Positions 7,261 through 15,290 are shown, numbered from the stretch's first letter. The stretch: 17,867 nt of DNA from an uncultured Methanobrevibacter sp. (GCF_900316895.1 NZ_ONER01000022.1:1-17867), one strand, 5' to 3'. Notes: generated by a model from the sequence alone, not told the origin. Numbers and translations are program-made.

Positions 7261-7592
7261 TCCTCTTCAATAGCTTCAACAACACTGTTTAAAATCTGAA
7301 GTGATTTGGAGAATGCTGGCATACCTGAAGTCAACAAGACTACTCTTAAGACATCTACAATTTCATCTTTTGTAATGCCTAATACTTCAATAGCGCTCCT
7401 GATCTGTTTTTTGGTAGCTCTTGCATCGGCACGTGAAGCAGCAATTCCGATAGCAATCAATTTTTGAGTCTTATAATCCAATACTTTAGCATTCCAAACA
7501 GTACTATTTATATCAGAAACCAGTTCATATAAATCAGGGTATTCGCCTTCGAGTTCCCTGATTCCTTTACCGTAATATACATCTCCTTTCAT
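7242..7592 (-). CDS. Carboxymuconolactone decarboxylase (CMD/AhpD-fold) family protein
   Basis: 116-residue, mostly helical protein with the pattern of small CMD-family members: YPDLYELVSDINSTVW, then KTQKLIAIGIAASRADARATKKQIRSAIEVLGITKDEIVDVLRVVLLTSGMPA. In AhpD-like members a CxxC redox pair follows the xIA-A-SR segment. Here the stretch SRADARATKKQ (53-63) has no cysteine, and the whole protein has none, so thiol peroxidase activity is not expected; the actual activity is unknown. The tail is strongly acidic (EAIEEEREDKA). The ATG at 7592 is preceded by GGAGAGAGGTAAAT, a strong ribosome-binding site, and a well-formed promoter that recurs 10 kb away. Single-gene unit ending in a hairpin terminator. 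Confidence 0.8.
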   Translation of the reverse strand: MKGDVYYGKGIRELEGEYPDLYELVSDINSTVWNAKVLDYKTQKLIAIGIAASRADARATKKQIRSAIEVLGITKDEIVDVLRVVLLTSGMPAFSKSLQILNSVVEAIEEEREDKA

Positions 7593-7598
7593 ATTTAC

Positions 7599-7661
7599 CT
7601 CTCTCCAAAATAATTTTAATTAATTAATGATTTAATTTTTAAGTTATATATAATTAATAGC
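7599..7661 (-). repeat. Promoter/leader module, copy A (drives the CMD-family gene)
   Basis: 63 bp identical base for base to 17705-17767. Read on the minus strand it contains a TATA-like TTATATATAAC at about 7643-7653 and the start of the GGAGAGAG ribosome-binding site, so it is the promoter and untranslated leader of the gene starting at 7592. Expected transcription start is near 7625, leaving a leader of about 33 bases. Identity stops abruptly just upstream of the TATA region. Confidence 0.8.
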
Positions 7662-7905
7662 TATTTAATTAATACCCGCATCTACAATACTTAAGCAATG
7701 CAATAACACAGGTCGTTGTTGAAAACATTGATATCAAAAACTGATAAAATAACTTATCGAGTTGACTATGAAACTTATGCTGGGCAGAAAAATAGTAATT
7801 TACCATCCCCAGTAAAATCTCAAAAAAAATAGAATTTATATTATTCAAAAATCTTTAAAAAAAGAGCATTTGCCCATATTATAATAAGAAATGAATCACA
7901 TTCAT
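7662..7905. other. Intergenic stretch with no recognised feature
   Basis: AT-rich spacer between the CMD-family promoter and the terminator of the first surface-protein gene. The only reading frames are short, for example a 15-codon one starting near 7769, with no ribosome-binding site. I see no RNA gene or mobile-element remnant. Confidence 0.6.
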
Positions 7906-7944
7906 AAAAAAAATATAATTAAGGAGAAAAAATATCTCTCCTTA
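7906..7944 (-). terminator. Terminator of the 586-residue surface-protein gene
   Basis: On the minus strand an 8-bp perfect stem (7944-7937 with 7927-7920, core AAGGAGA/TCTCCTT) with a 9-base loop is followed by a T-rich tail including eight consecutive T (7913-7906). The TAA stop codon (7944-7942) forms the first bases of the stem. Confidence 0.7.
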
Positions 7945-9702
7945 TTTTTTAACAACGATTTTAACAGATTTTTTAGTTACTGCTTTGTATAAACTATTAC
8001 CTGCAAACTTGATTGTTGCTTTGTAAGTTCCTTTTTTAGTTAATTTGGTTAACTTAAATGTAGCTTTACCCTTTTTGGTGGTTGCTTTGTAAGTTTTACC
8101 TTTAACTTTAATAGTAACTTTAACTTTATTAATTGCTTTTCCTTTATTGTCTTTTAAAGTTACAGTGTACTTTTTGGTTTTTTTAGCTTTAAAAGTAGCT
8201 TTTTTAGCGGTTAATTTTGGAGTTGCTTTTGCAACAACAACATTTGCCTTAATGGATTTTGCATTGTATAAAGTGTCACCTGCAAAACTAATGGATGCAG
8301 TATAAGTTTTTGGAGTTAAAGTTGCAACATTAACTGATACTTGACCGTTTTTATCTGTTTTTAAGTTTTTAGAGATAGTTCCAACTTTAACAGTAACATA
8401 TTTACCAACTAAAACATTACCATTAGCATCCTTAAGTGTGATTACCAAGTTTTTAGCAATATTATATGTAGCAGTTACCTTAGGCGCTTGAATGATAGTG
8501 TTGATTTTAGTCTTATTGAATGTTAATGTCTTATTGAGTGAAGTTGGGGCATAACCAACATACTCATCACCCGGATATGAAAACTCAAAATTGTAAGTGC
8601 CTAAAAGATTATCTAAAACAATTTGACCGTTACTGTCAGTGTCCCTATAAGCAAAAACCTTATTATTGTTAATAATAGCCACTTCCACACCAGCAATAGG
8701 TTTGTTGGTGTTAACGTCAGTTAAAGTGATAATAACACTGTTGTCCTTGGAGGTTACAGTTAACTGGGTTTCATTTAAATTAGCGGATTTGATTGTTTTG
8801 TTTACATAAAATGGTGAAACCAAATCAACTGTTTCAGAAGCATCAAAATCATAAGTACAGTCAACAATTTCACAATAACTTAACTGACGAGCCTTGACAA
8901 TGCCTTTTATATTACAGTTTTTAAATGTTGAATTATAGATGTAAACTCCATCAACACGTCCTTGACTGTCTGATCTACCACCATATGAATCAACAATAGC
9001 ATCAGAAGTGATATTTTCAAAAATACATTTATTAAACTCAAATTTAGAAAACTCCCAATTATTCACTAAATAATTTCCATTAAAATCCTTAAATGTACAA
9101 TTTTCAAAATTTGCACTAACTACATCAGTAAGAGTGTCTCTATTTGGAGTGGTTCTCTCATAAGTTCTTGATAGGAATTCTGAATTTATAAAAGTACAAT
9201 TGATAAATTTGAAATCCATTTCATCAACTAAAACATTATAATGAACATTTTCATATTCCAAACCATAATGTAAAATACCACAATATTGATCATACGGTTT
9301 AAAAGTTGCATTAATAACAGTCACAACATGATTAGTGTTGAAATAATAAGATTGTTTAAATGAAAATGAAGTTATAATCGTATCTTTACCCATTCCAATA
9401 TATGTGACATTTATATGTTCTCCAGGAATTTCATATTCCCCTTCAGCCAAAAATATAGTTGCATTATCCTTAAGAGAAATACTTTTTGATGCATTTGCCC
9501 AATTGCTTCCATCACCACTTGTTTCTTTAGAATTATTTACATAATAAACGGGAGAATCACTCACTGAGGATTCTTCTGAAATTACATCTTCATCATTAAT
9601 TATATTATCTGTGGTTTGCATATCTGTTGTGTTTTCAGATGCGCTAGCAAAACCTATTGAGAGTATAAAAATTAATAAGATTAAAATTATTCTTTTTTTC
9701 AA
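7942..9702 (-). CDS. Secreted adhesin-like protein: beta-helix plus Ig-like domains, Lys-rich C-terminus
   Basis: 586 residues. Signal peptide about 1-22 (MKKRIILILLIFILSIGFASA), then an acidic Ser/Thr linker, then a right-handed parallel beta-helix at about 50-300 with repeated 'F-N-C-T/I-F' rungs (FINCTF, FENCTF, FNKCIF, IYNSTF). Three Ig-like beta-sandwich units follow (about 303-400, 401-491 and 492-586). The last 95 residues hold 33 Lys, one Asp and no Glu. There is no transmembrane anchor, so attachment to the wall is presumably by the basic domain; that is inference. The start is a TTG at 9702-9700 with AGGAGGG 8 bases upstream. Residues from about 200 on are homologous to the C-terminal half of the neighbouring 991-residue protein. 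Probably a surface adhesin of the pseudomurein wall; no ligand can be inferred. Confidence 0.85.
   Translation of the reverse strand: MKKRIILILLIFILSIGFASASENTTDMQTTDNIINDEDVISEESSVSDSPVYYVNNSKETSGDGSNWANASKSISLKDNATIFLAEGEYEIPGEHINVTYIGMGKDTIITSFSFKQSYYFNTNHVVTVINATFKPYDQYCGILHYGLEYENVHYNVLVDEMDFKFINCTFINSEFLSRTYERTTPNRDTLTDVVSANFENCTFKDFNGNYLVNNWEFSKFEFNKCIFENITSDAIVDSYGGRSDSQGRVDGVYIYNSTFKNCNIKGIVKARQLSYCEIVDCTYDFDASETVDLVSPFYVNKTIKSANLNETQLTVTSKDNSVIITLTDVNTNKPIAGVEVAIINNNKVFAYRDTDSNGQIVLDNLLGTYNFEFSYPGDEYVGYAPTSLNKTLTFNKTKINTIIQAPKVTATYNIAKNLVITLKDANGNVLVGKYVTVKVGTISKNLKTDKNGQVSVNVATLTPKTYTASISFAGDTLYNAKSIKANVVVAKATPKLTAKKATFKAKKTKKYTVTLKDNKGKAINKVKVTIKVKGKTYKATTKKGKATFKLTKLTKKGTYKATIKFAGNSLYKAVTKKSVKIVVKK
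8365..8459. repeat. Near-identical coding repeat, copy 1 (pairs with 10233-10327)
   Basis: Bases 8365-8445 are identical over 81 bp to 10233-10313. After one mismatch the next 13 bases also match. The block encodes the Ig-like segment around LVITLKDANGNVLVGKYVTV in both adjacent surface-protein genes. Flanking DNA is clearly less similar, including at third codon positions. Confidence 0.9.
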
Positions 9703-9780
9703 CTATTCAACCCTCCTAAAAATATTTTTTTAATGTTCAATGATTTAAAGATCAAATATAACGTTTTTAAAATAAATAAA
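9703..9780 (-). promoter_or_regulatory. Promoter and ribosome-binding site of the 586-residue surface-protein gene
   Basis: On the minus strand a TATA-like GTTATATTTG at about 9752-9761 predicts transcription near 9732, and AGGAGGG at 9717-9711 lies 8 bases before the TTG start. An earlier TTG directly after the AGGAGGG runs into a stop after three codons, which rules it out. The promoter lies right beside the upstream gene's terminator, so this gene may be transcribed independently. Confidence 0.55.
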
Positions 9781-9808
9781 AAAAGTAGAGTGAGTATTCT
9801 CTACTTTT
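9770..9808 (-). terminator. Terminator of the 991-residue surface-protein gene
   Basis: A perfect 10-bp stem, AAAAGTAGAG (9781-9790) with CTCTACTTTT (9799-9808), has an 8-base loop and is followed on the minus strand by a T-rich tail. The TAA stop (9809-9807) overlaps the base of the stem. Confidence 0.72.
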
Positions 9809-12782
9809 ATTTTTTAACTACAATTTTTACAGTTTTACTTACTGCTTTGAAGTATTTGTTTCCAGCGAACTTAACTTTTCCTTTGAAAGTTCCTTTTTTG
9901 TTTAATTTGGTTACTTTAAATGTGGCTTTGCCTTTTTTGTTGGTTTTTGCAGTGTAGGTTTTGCCTTTAACTTTTAAGGTAACTTTTGTGTTTTTGAGAA
10001 CTTTTCCTTTGTTGTCTTTTAAAGTTGCAGTGACTTTTTTGGTTTTTACTTTAACTTTTGTTTTTAACTTTTTAGTGGTTAATTTTGGAGTTGCTTTTGA
10101 AACAACTACCTTAGCTGTAGTAGATGCTTTGTTGTAGTCATCATCCCCTGCAAAGCTGATGGATGCAGTGTATGATTTAGGAACTAAAGTTGCAACATTA
10201 ACAGATACCTGACCTTTTTTATCAGTTTGAATGTTTTTAGAGATAGTTCCAACTTTAACAGTAACATATTTACCAACTAAAACATTACCATTAGCATCCT
10301 TAAGTGTGATTACTAAGTTTTTAGCAACATTGTATGTAGCGGACACTTTAGGAGCAGTTAAAGCAGTGTTAATTATTACTTTTTCAACTTTAAAAGTAGT
10401 AGTGTTAGTACTTGCAGCGTATGGATATTCACCAGCATAACTAGCTTCCACATTATAAGTGTTTGCTGCTAATTTGTCAGTGCCTTTTAAAGAACCAGTA
10501 CCATTAACAACACTAACATTATATTCTTTTTGATTAATAACAACACTAACGTTAGTAGTTAAATTGTTGGATAAAGTAACATCAATAGTGAAATCTTCTC
10601 CTTCTTTGATGTCTGCAACTTTAACAGTTAAAGTAGTTGCGTTTACAGGAACATCAACATAAACAGCATCGTCGCTTGCTAAAGTTTTTTGTGTGGCGAA
10701 ATCATATTTGTTATCGGTAGTTACAGCTTCTACAGAATAATCTTGAGCTTTGACAATACCTTTAACAGTCACATCTTTGAAAGTGGAATCTTTAATTGTT
10801 ACACCAGCTTGACGACCACTATCATCAGTACGATTAGCATTAGTGGAAACAATAGCATCAGCGGTTACATTATTAAAATCACAATTAATAATCGCAACAT
10901 TAGAGAACATGTGTCCAACAATAGCAGTTTGGGTGTAATTTACAAATTCACAATTTTCAAATGCATAATTGTATACATCTACTGAATCAATATGATCTTT
11001 TAATGATGTTTCTCTTAGTTGACCAAAATCAATAGCTGCATTGATAAAAGTACAATTTACAAATTTATAATTTGAATCAGATAATGTAATTGCTTTGGTA
11101 AAAGTACAATTAACCCAACTATATGTGTTGCCCCTATTATTTGCTTCTTGACCTTGGACTTTAAATGTAACATCATAAATCCAATTTTCTTTATCTTCAA
11201 TAATAATAGTTACATTTGCAATAGGGTTTCCTTGACCAAACCTATCCACTTTTGTTTTACCCTTAATAATAATTGTTGTATTTCCAGTAGCTGAACTAAC
11301 TAATGAAGTCAATGCTTTACGGAAATCTTTAGAACTAGAATAATCATCGGAATTGATAACTATTTCAGAATCTCCTAAAATTTCATCAAATGATGCTCCC
11401 AACAAATCATTATTCATGTTTTGTGGAATAATTGTATCATAATCATTTAAATCATTGTATTCAATTTGAGGACTATTAATGAAAGTATTATCCTCAAAAG
11501 TATATAAACCACTTAATTTAACAGTAGTTCCGGTTTTAATATCATGATTAATGAATCTATTGTCAGTAATGACTAAATGTGCTTCCCCTTCACTAATGTT
11601 TGCATATTCATTGGTATTGAATCCACAGATTGCTTGACCATTATCTGCTGAGTTGCGAGTGAAATTAGAACAAGATACAGTCAATGTTCCACCATTCATT
11701 GCAGCGATAGCGCCACCATTACCATTAGATGCGAGGTTATGGTTATTTACAAAATTACAACATTTAATAGTTACATTATATGCATTAGATGCAAAGAAGT
11801 AATTTGATGCACCAATTGCACCTCCACCATTATTAGTAGAACAGTTATTATTAGTGAAGTTTGAGTTATATACTTCTAAAGTTGAGTAAGTGTATAATGC
11901 TCCACCATTCCATCCAGCAGTGTTTCCATTAAATGAAGAAGTTCTTATAACAGATTTTGCATTTGTGTGAGTGTGGATTGCTCCGGCCCACCATACTGCA
12001 TGATTGTTGTTAAAAGTGGAAGTCCATACGTATAATTGTCCACAGTTATTAATACATCCCGGTTCGGTGTATCCATAATTGTTTTCAAATGTAGAACCTC
12101 TTACATTCATTATTACATTTGTTGTTGAAGCAGCATTATAGTTTGTTACTACTCCAAATGCAGCTCTACAATTTGTAAATGTACAATCGGTAATGTTCAT
12201 GGTTCCGTAATTGTTGTAAATTACAGAGTTGTGTCCGCTGCTTGATGCATTAACATTTGTAAAAGTACAGCCATCCAAGACAGTTGTACCTGAAGATAGC
12301 ATTTGCATGAGCATTGTGCAGGAAATGTCTTTAAAGTTTACATTTTGGAAAGTTATGTGGTAATTTGAATTGGAATTGTAGAATGGAATTCCTGAGTAAC
12401 TTCCTGAAATGTAACTGGTAGATGTTCCTACGATTTTTGCGTTGTTTCCGAATACTATTTGACTAGTTGGTGTATATGTTACGCCACTAGCTAAGTTAAT
12501 TGTTTTGTCTCCACTACTGCTTGCGTTACCTGCTAATTGAGACCAGTTAGTAACAGTTACAGAAGTAGCTCTTAGATTTTCATTTTCTTCATTATTAACT
12601 TCTAATGCGGTATCATCAGATTCAGCTGATTGTAAATCAACATCATCAACTTGTTCTACAACTACTGCATCATCATCAATAGTTAAAGAATCATCATTGA
12701 TATCATCAGCAGCGCTTGCTGCACCAATACAACAAATGAAGATTAATAATGCTGCTAGAAACAAATTAAATTTTGATTTCAT
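9807..12782 (-). CDS. Large secreted adhesin-like protein: two beta-helix regions, Ig-like domains, Lys-rich C-terminus
   Basis: 991 residues. Signal peptide about 1-24 (ending AASA), an acidic linker (25-70, many Asp/Glu), a long beta-helix at about 75-440 with rungs such as FQNVNF, LDGCTFTN, ITDCTFTN and GGAI/GGAL turns, and a second beta-helix region at about 500-700 (VNCTFTK, FVNCTFIN, FENCEFVN). Ig-like units follow at about 708-800, 801-895 and 896-991. The last 96 residues contain 35 Lys and a single acidic residue. No membrane anchor. The C-terminal half is homologous to the 586-residue neighbour (shared DAIV...D..GR..GV.I..STFK......KGIVKA block), so this gene looks like that architecture plus an extra N-terminal helix, or the neighbour is a shortened copy. 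The ATG at 12782 has GGGAGACT upstream. Presumed surface adhesin; the ligand is unknown. Confidence 0.85.
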   Translation of the reverse strand: MKSKFNLFLAALLIFICCIGAASAADDINDDSLTIDDDAVVVEQVDDVDLQSAESDDTALEVNNEENENLRATSVTVTNWSQLAGNASSSGDKTINLASGVTYTPTSQIVFGNNAKIVGTSTSYISGSYSGIPFYNSNSNYHITFQNVNFKDISCTMLMQMLSSGTTVLDGCTFTNVNASSSGHNSVIYNNYGTMNITDCTFTNCRAAFGVVTNYNAASTTNVIMNVRGSTFENNYGYTEPGCINNCGQLYVWTSTFNNNHAVWWAGAIHTHTNAKSVIRTSSFNGNTAGWNGGALYTYSTLEVYNSNFTNNNCSTNNGGGAIGASNYFFASNAYNVTIKCCNFVNNHNLASNGNGGAIAAMNGGTLTVSCSNFTRNSADNGQAICGFNTNEYANISEGEAHLVITDNRFINHDIKTGTTVKLSGLYTFEDNTFINSPQIEYNDLNDYDTIIPQNMNNDLLGASFDEILGDSEIVINSDDYSSSKDFRKALTSLVSSATGNTTIIIKGKTKVDRFGQGNPIANVTIIIEDKENWIYDVTFKVQGQEANNRGNTYSWVNCTFTKAITLSDSNYKFVNCTFINAAIDFGQLRETSLKDHIDSVDVYNYAFENCEFVNYTQTAIVGHMFSNVAIINCDFNNVTADAIVSTNANRTDDSGRQAGVTIKDSTFKDVTVKGIVKAQDYSVEAVTTDNKYDFATQKTLASDDAVYVDVPVNATTLTVKVADIKEGEDFTIDVTLSNNLTTNVSVVINQKEYNVSVVNGTGSLKGTDKLAANTYNVEASYAGEYPYAASTNTTTFKVEKVIINTALTAPKVSATYNVAKNLVITLKDANGNVLVGKYVTVKVGTISKNIQTDKKGQVSVNVATLVPKSYTASISFAGDDDYNKASTTAKVVVSKATPKLTTKKLKTKVKVKTKKVTATLKDNKGKVLKNTKVTLKVKGKTYTAKTNKKGKATFKVTKLNKKGTFKGKVKFAGNKYFKAVSKTVKIVVKK
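10233..10327. repeat. Near-identical coding repeat, copy 2 (pairs with 8365-8459)
   Basis: Partner of the block at 8365-8459, in the same orientation 1868 bp away: 81 identical bases, one mismatch, then 13 more identical bases. It lies in the second Ig-like unit of the 991-residue protein. Confidence 0.9.
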
Positions 12783-12935
12783 AGTTTTATTAGTCTCCCT
12801 AAATCATGATTTTAACTAAAAAAAATTTTAAGACCAGATTGAATATTTTCTATCAAAATAGTCTAAAATATCTTACAAGAACAAGAATCCATAAATCATA
12901 TCAACCTTCTTTTTGCAGGGTAATATATACTGCAA
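12783..12935 (-). promoter_or_regulatory. Upstream region of the 991-residue surface-protein gene
   Basis: On the minus strand a TATA-like GTATATATTA at about 12921-12930 is flanked by a 6-bp inverted repeat, TTGCAG (12913-12918) and CTGCAA (12930-12935). If this is the promoter, the leader is long, about 115 bases. A weaker AT-rich candidate near 12830 would give a 25-base leader. A perfect 12-bp palindrome, AAATCATGATTT (12801-12812), lies just upstream of the GGGAGA ribosome-binding site (12799-12794). Confidence 0.5.
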
Positions 12936-13133
12936 GAGTCCATGAAAAGATTCTGTTTTTTCAGATATTTTTGATAAAAGAAAATTAAAATTAAATTATC
13001 ATTTAGTAAATATTTATTAATTAAAGACTAAATGTAATTTTTTAAAATTCACTTTATCATTATTAATATTTGTAATTATGTTTTAAATAGGTTACTAAAA
13101 AATATTAAAAAAAGATTTTTTTGGTGATGGTTT
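12936..13133. terminator. AT-rich spacer with oligo-T termination region of the 682-residue gene
   Basis: Directly past the stop of the 682-residue gene the minus strand reads A7-TC-T7 and then more T runs (about 13120-13090), which fits archaeal oligo-T termination with little stem. The remaining bases to 12936 hold no gene that I can support. Confidence 0.45.
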
Positions 13134-15182
13134 TTAATATTCTTCTTCAGGTTGTTCTTTTCGCCTATATCCAATTATTAATAAGATTAATACAAGTATT
13201 ACTCCTATTATTGATTGGATGTAGTTTATGTCCTTAAGTTCAGGAATTTGCTTGGTCACTTCATATGCCTTGGATTCAGTTGGCTGTGATGATTTACTTG
13301 CACTTGATCCGGCAGAGGATGATGCGCTTGCTATGCTAGCGCCTGATGTTCCCCAGGCATATCTTGTTGAGTTGCTGTCGCCATTGCGGGCATCTGACTG
13401 TGAATAGTGAATGTTGTTGCCGTTTGCATTTCCATCATTGTTGAATCCGTTACCGTTACCGTTTCCATCTATCAATCCCTGTCCTTTATTGGATTGGCCG
13501 TTGTTCATCCATGACAAATCGACACCGTGTCCGTTTCCATGTCCACCGTTGTTGTAGTTGCGAAGCCATTCGGGCAGGTCTCTCTCAGACATGTGGCGTA
13601 TTGTATCGGCACCGTTGGTATTGTAGCGAACAATATTGTTGGCTCCGTTTCCTCCGATGCTGACTGCCTTGTCACCGCCTTCTCCAACACCAGTAATCAG
13701 TATATTATACATTACATTTGTGTCACTGGTGGTTGAGCTTGTTCCCTGATTTAGACTGATTGCAGTTGGACCGGGTGTTGTGACCTTATTGTATTTAATA
13801 TCATATTTATGAGTCCCATTTGTACTTTGAGAATAACTGATACCATATACTCTGTCTCCTGCTTTATAGCCTCCAACAGTATCAACAATGATTGTATTGT
13901 TTAAAATTCTGTCATCAGAGTCTTGAACTTCAATTCCTGCAACTAAAGCCCATGAATCTGTTCCTGCTTTACCAGTAATATTGATAAAGTTACTTATTAT
14001 ATCGATTTCTGTTGATCCGTAATAGTTTTGTGAGTAGATTCCAATATTTGGACCATTGCTTACACTATGCAAATAGTTATAGGCTACCTTTAAATTATAA
14101 GCCGGACCGGTAATTTGTATTGGATAAGCTGTACCATCACGACCGTATCCTCCATAAGTAAATACATCAATATTATTGTTTGTAACAGTAACATCATTTA
14201 AACGATAGATATCCAATGCATACAAGTAATTTGCAATGTTTTTATGTGTATATAAGTCTTCTATTTTGATATTATTTTTATCAATACTTGAATTGTCACA
14301 GCCATATATCAATACTGATGATAATGTAGGATATTTAACTCCATTTTGATACTCCCCATAATTAATATCGGAATAAATATTATTATCTGATAATTGCAGG
14401 TTTTTACTGTATCCTGCTGCAAAGGAAGATATATGATCTCCTAAAAAACCTTCAGCATAAATAATTTCACGCAAAGGCAATGTAGAATTAATATCATTCC
14501 CTGAAACTATTGCATCATCACTGTATTGAAGAAGTATCGGGTAGTTGTGTCCTTCATGAAATGCATGTCCAATATAGTTAAAAGAAGAATTTATCAACTT
14601 AAAACCTGTATTGTCATACGAGTACACGCCGATTGCATCAACATCGCTTGGAGTGTTGTAGGTCATGTCAATATTATATATTGTCACATTGTCTCCTGTA
14701 ACATATATTCCTGCATTATTGTTTCCTGTAAAGCTTTCGTTTAAAACGAAGTTTAGGTTGGTTAGCATCACGCCGTTGGCTTTTATATTGAATCCGGTGT
14801 TATTGAATAATGTATTTCTGCCGGTTATTTTTGTATTATCAGAATTAATGGTCAGTATCCCTTTGTCGGTGAATGTTCCGTCAAAGGTTAAAATCTTGCC
14901 ACCGTATTCGTTTTTCAAGACTCCTGTATCGTCGAAATACATTTTGTAGTTACGCTGGTTTATCACGTAATTGTCCGGTTCTGTTTCGAGTTTGTCATTT
15001 TGTGATTGAACACTTTTAACATTCAAAGAAGAATAGGTTTCACTTGCATCTTCTAAAAGCATGTCATTGTCAGCTGAGTCTGTTATAGTCAAATTTTCAT
15101 TTGTTGAGGCAGAAATTAGACTCATGCTTGCAAGCAGTATTATGCTTATTGAAAACACGAATAGTATTTTATTCATTTTCAA
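13134..15182 (-). CDS. Surface protein with parallel beta-helix repeats and C-terminal membrane anchor
   Basis: 682 residues. Signal peptide about 1-25 (KILFVFSISIILLASMSLISA), acidic linker, then a NosD/PbH1-type parallel beta-helix at about 85-525 built of rungs such as NVTIYNIDMTYN, LQLSDNNIYSD, SSIDKNNIKI, VTVTNNNIDVF and LKVAYNYLHS. A low-complexity Gly/Asn-rich stretch (545-590) and a Ser/Ala-rich stretch (614-632) follow as a stalk. A conserved KAYEVTKQIPELK segment (638-650) precedes one transmembrane helix (about 654-670) and the charged tail YRRKEQPEEEY. Unlike its two neighbours it is membrane-anchored and lacks Lys-rich Ig domains. The start is uncertain: TTG at 15182 has AGGTGA 9 bases upstream, while an in-frame ATG two codons later (15176) is 15 bases away. 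Function is presumably surface binding; the ligand is unknown. Confidence 0.83.
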   Translation of the reverse strand: MKMNKILFVFSISIILLASMSLISASTNENLTITDSADNDMLLEDASETYSSLNVKSVQSQNDKLETEPDNYVINQRNYKMYFDDTGVLKNEYGGKILTFDGTFTDKGILTINSDNTKITGRNTLFNNTGFNIKANGVMLTNLNFVLNESFTGNNNAGIYVTGDNVTIYNIDMTYNTPSDVDAIGVYSYDNTGFKLINSSFNYIGHAFHEGHNYPILLQYSDDAIVSGNDINSTLPLREIIYAEGFLGDHISSFAAGYSKNLQLSDNNIYSDINYGEYQNGVKYPTLSSVLIYGCDNSSIDKNNIKIEDLYTHKNIANYLYALDIYRLNDVTVTNNNIDVFTYGGYGRDGTAYPIQITGPAYNLKVAYNYLHSVSNGPNIGIYSQNYYGSTEIDIISNFINITGKAGTDSWALVAGIEVQDSDDRILNNTIIVDTVGGYKAGDRVYGISYSQSTNGTHKYDIKYNKVTTPGPTAISLNQGTSSTTSDTNVMYNILITGVGEGGDKAVSIGGNGANNIVRYNTNGADTIRHMSERDLPEWLRNYNNGGHGNGHGVDLSWMNNGQSNKGQGLIDGNGNGNGFNNDGNANGNNIHYSQSDARNGDSNSTRYAWGTSGASIASASSSAGSSASKSSQPTESKAYEVTKQIPELKDINYIQSIIGVILVLILLIIGYRRKEQPEEEY

Positions 15183-15290
15183 AATAATAATTCACCTACC
15201 CTCATTTATTTTTTTAATACTGTTAAACCTCTTATTTCCCCAGCATATATTACTAATGCACTGCAAAGAAGGTTGGTTTAACAGGTAAAG
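15183..15290 (-). promoter_or_regulatory. Promoter of the 682-residue surface-protein gene with 10-bp inverted repeat
   Basis: AGGTGA at 15197-15192 is the ribosome-binding site. A TATA-like TAATATATG lies on the minus strand at 15252-15244, predicting transcription near 15222. A perfect 10-bp inverted repeat brackets this core: CTGTTAAACC at 15220-15229 and GGTTTAACAG at 15275-15284, 45 bases apart. One arm is at the predicted start site and the other upstream of the box, as expected for a regulator bound at two half-sites. No regulator gene in this window is assigned to it. Confidence 0.6.

Noticed and set aside
12806..12988. 60-codon plus-strand frame upstream of the 991-residue gene
   Set aside because: Lys/Phe/Ile-rich product typical of AT-rich spacer, no ribosome-binding site, and it overlaps the promoter elements of the minus-strand gene.
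14665..14949. 94-codon plus-strand frame antisense to the 682-residue surface gene
   Set aside because: It lies wholly inside a well-supported gene, has no ribosome-binding site, and its hydrophobic composition follows from the antisense of Asn/Thr-rich codons.
12902..15275. Insertion sequence bounded by the inverted blocks
   Set aside because: No transposase lies between them and no target-site duplication is visible; kept only as a possible invertible segment.
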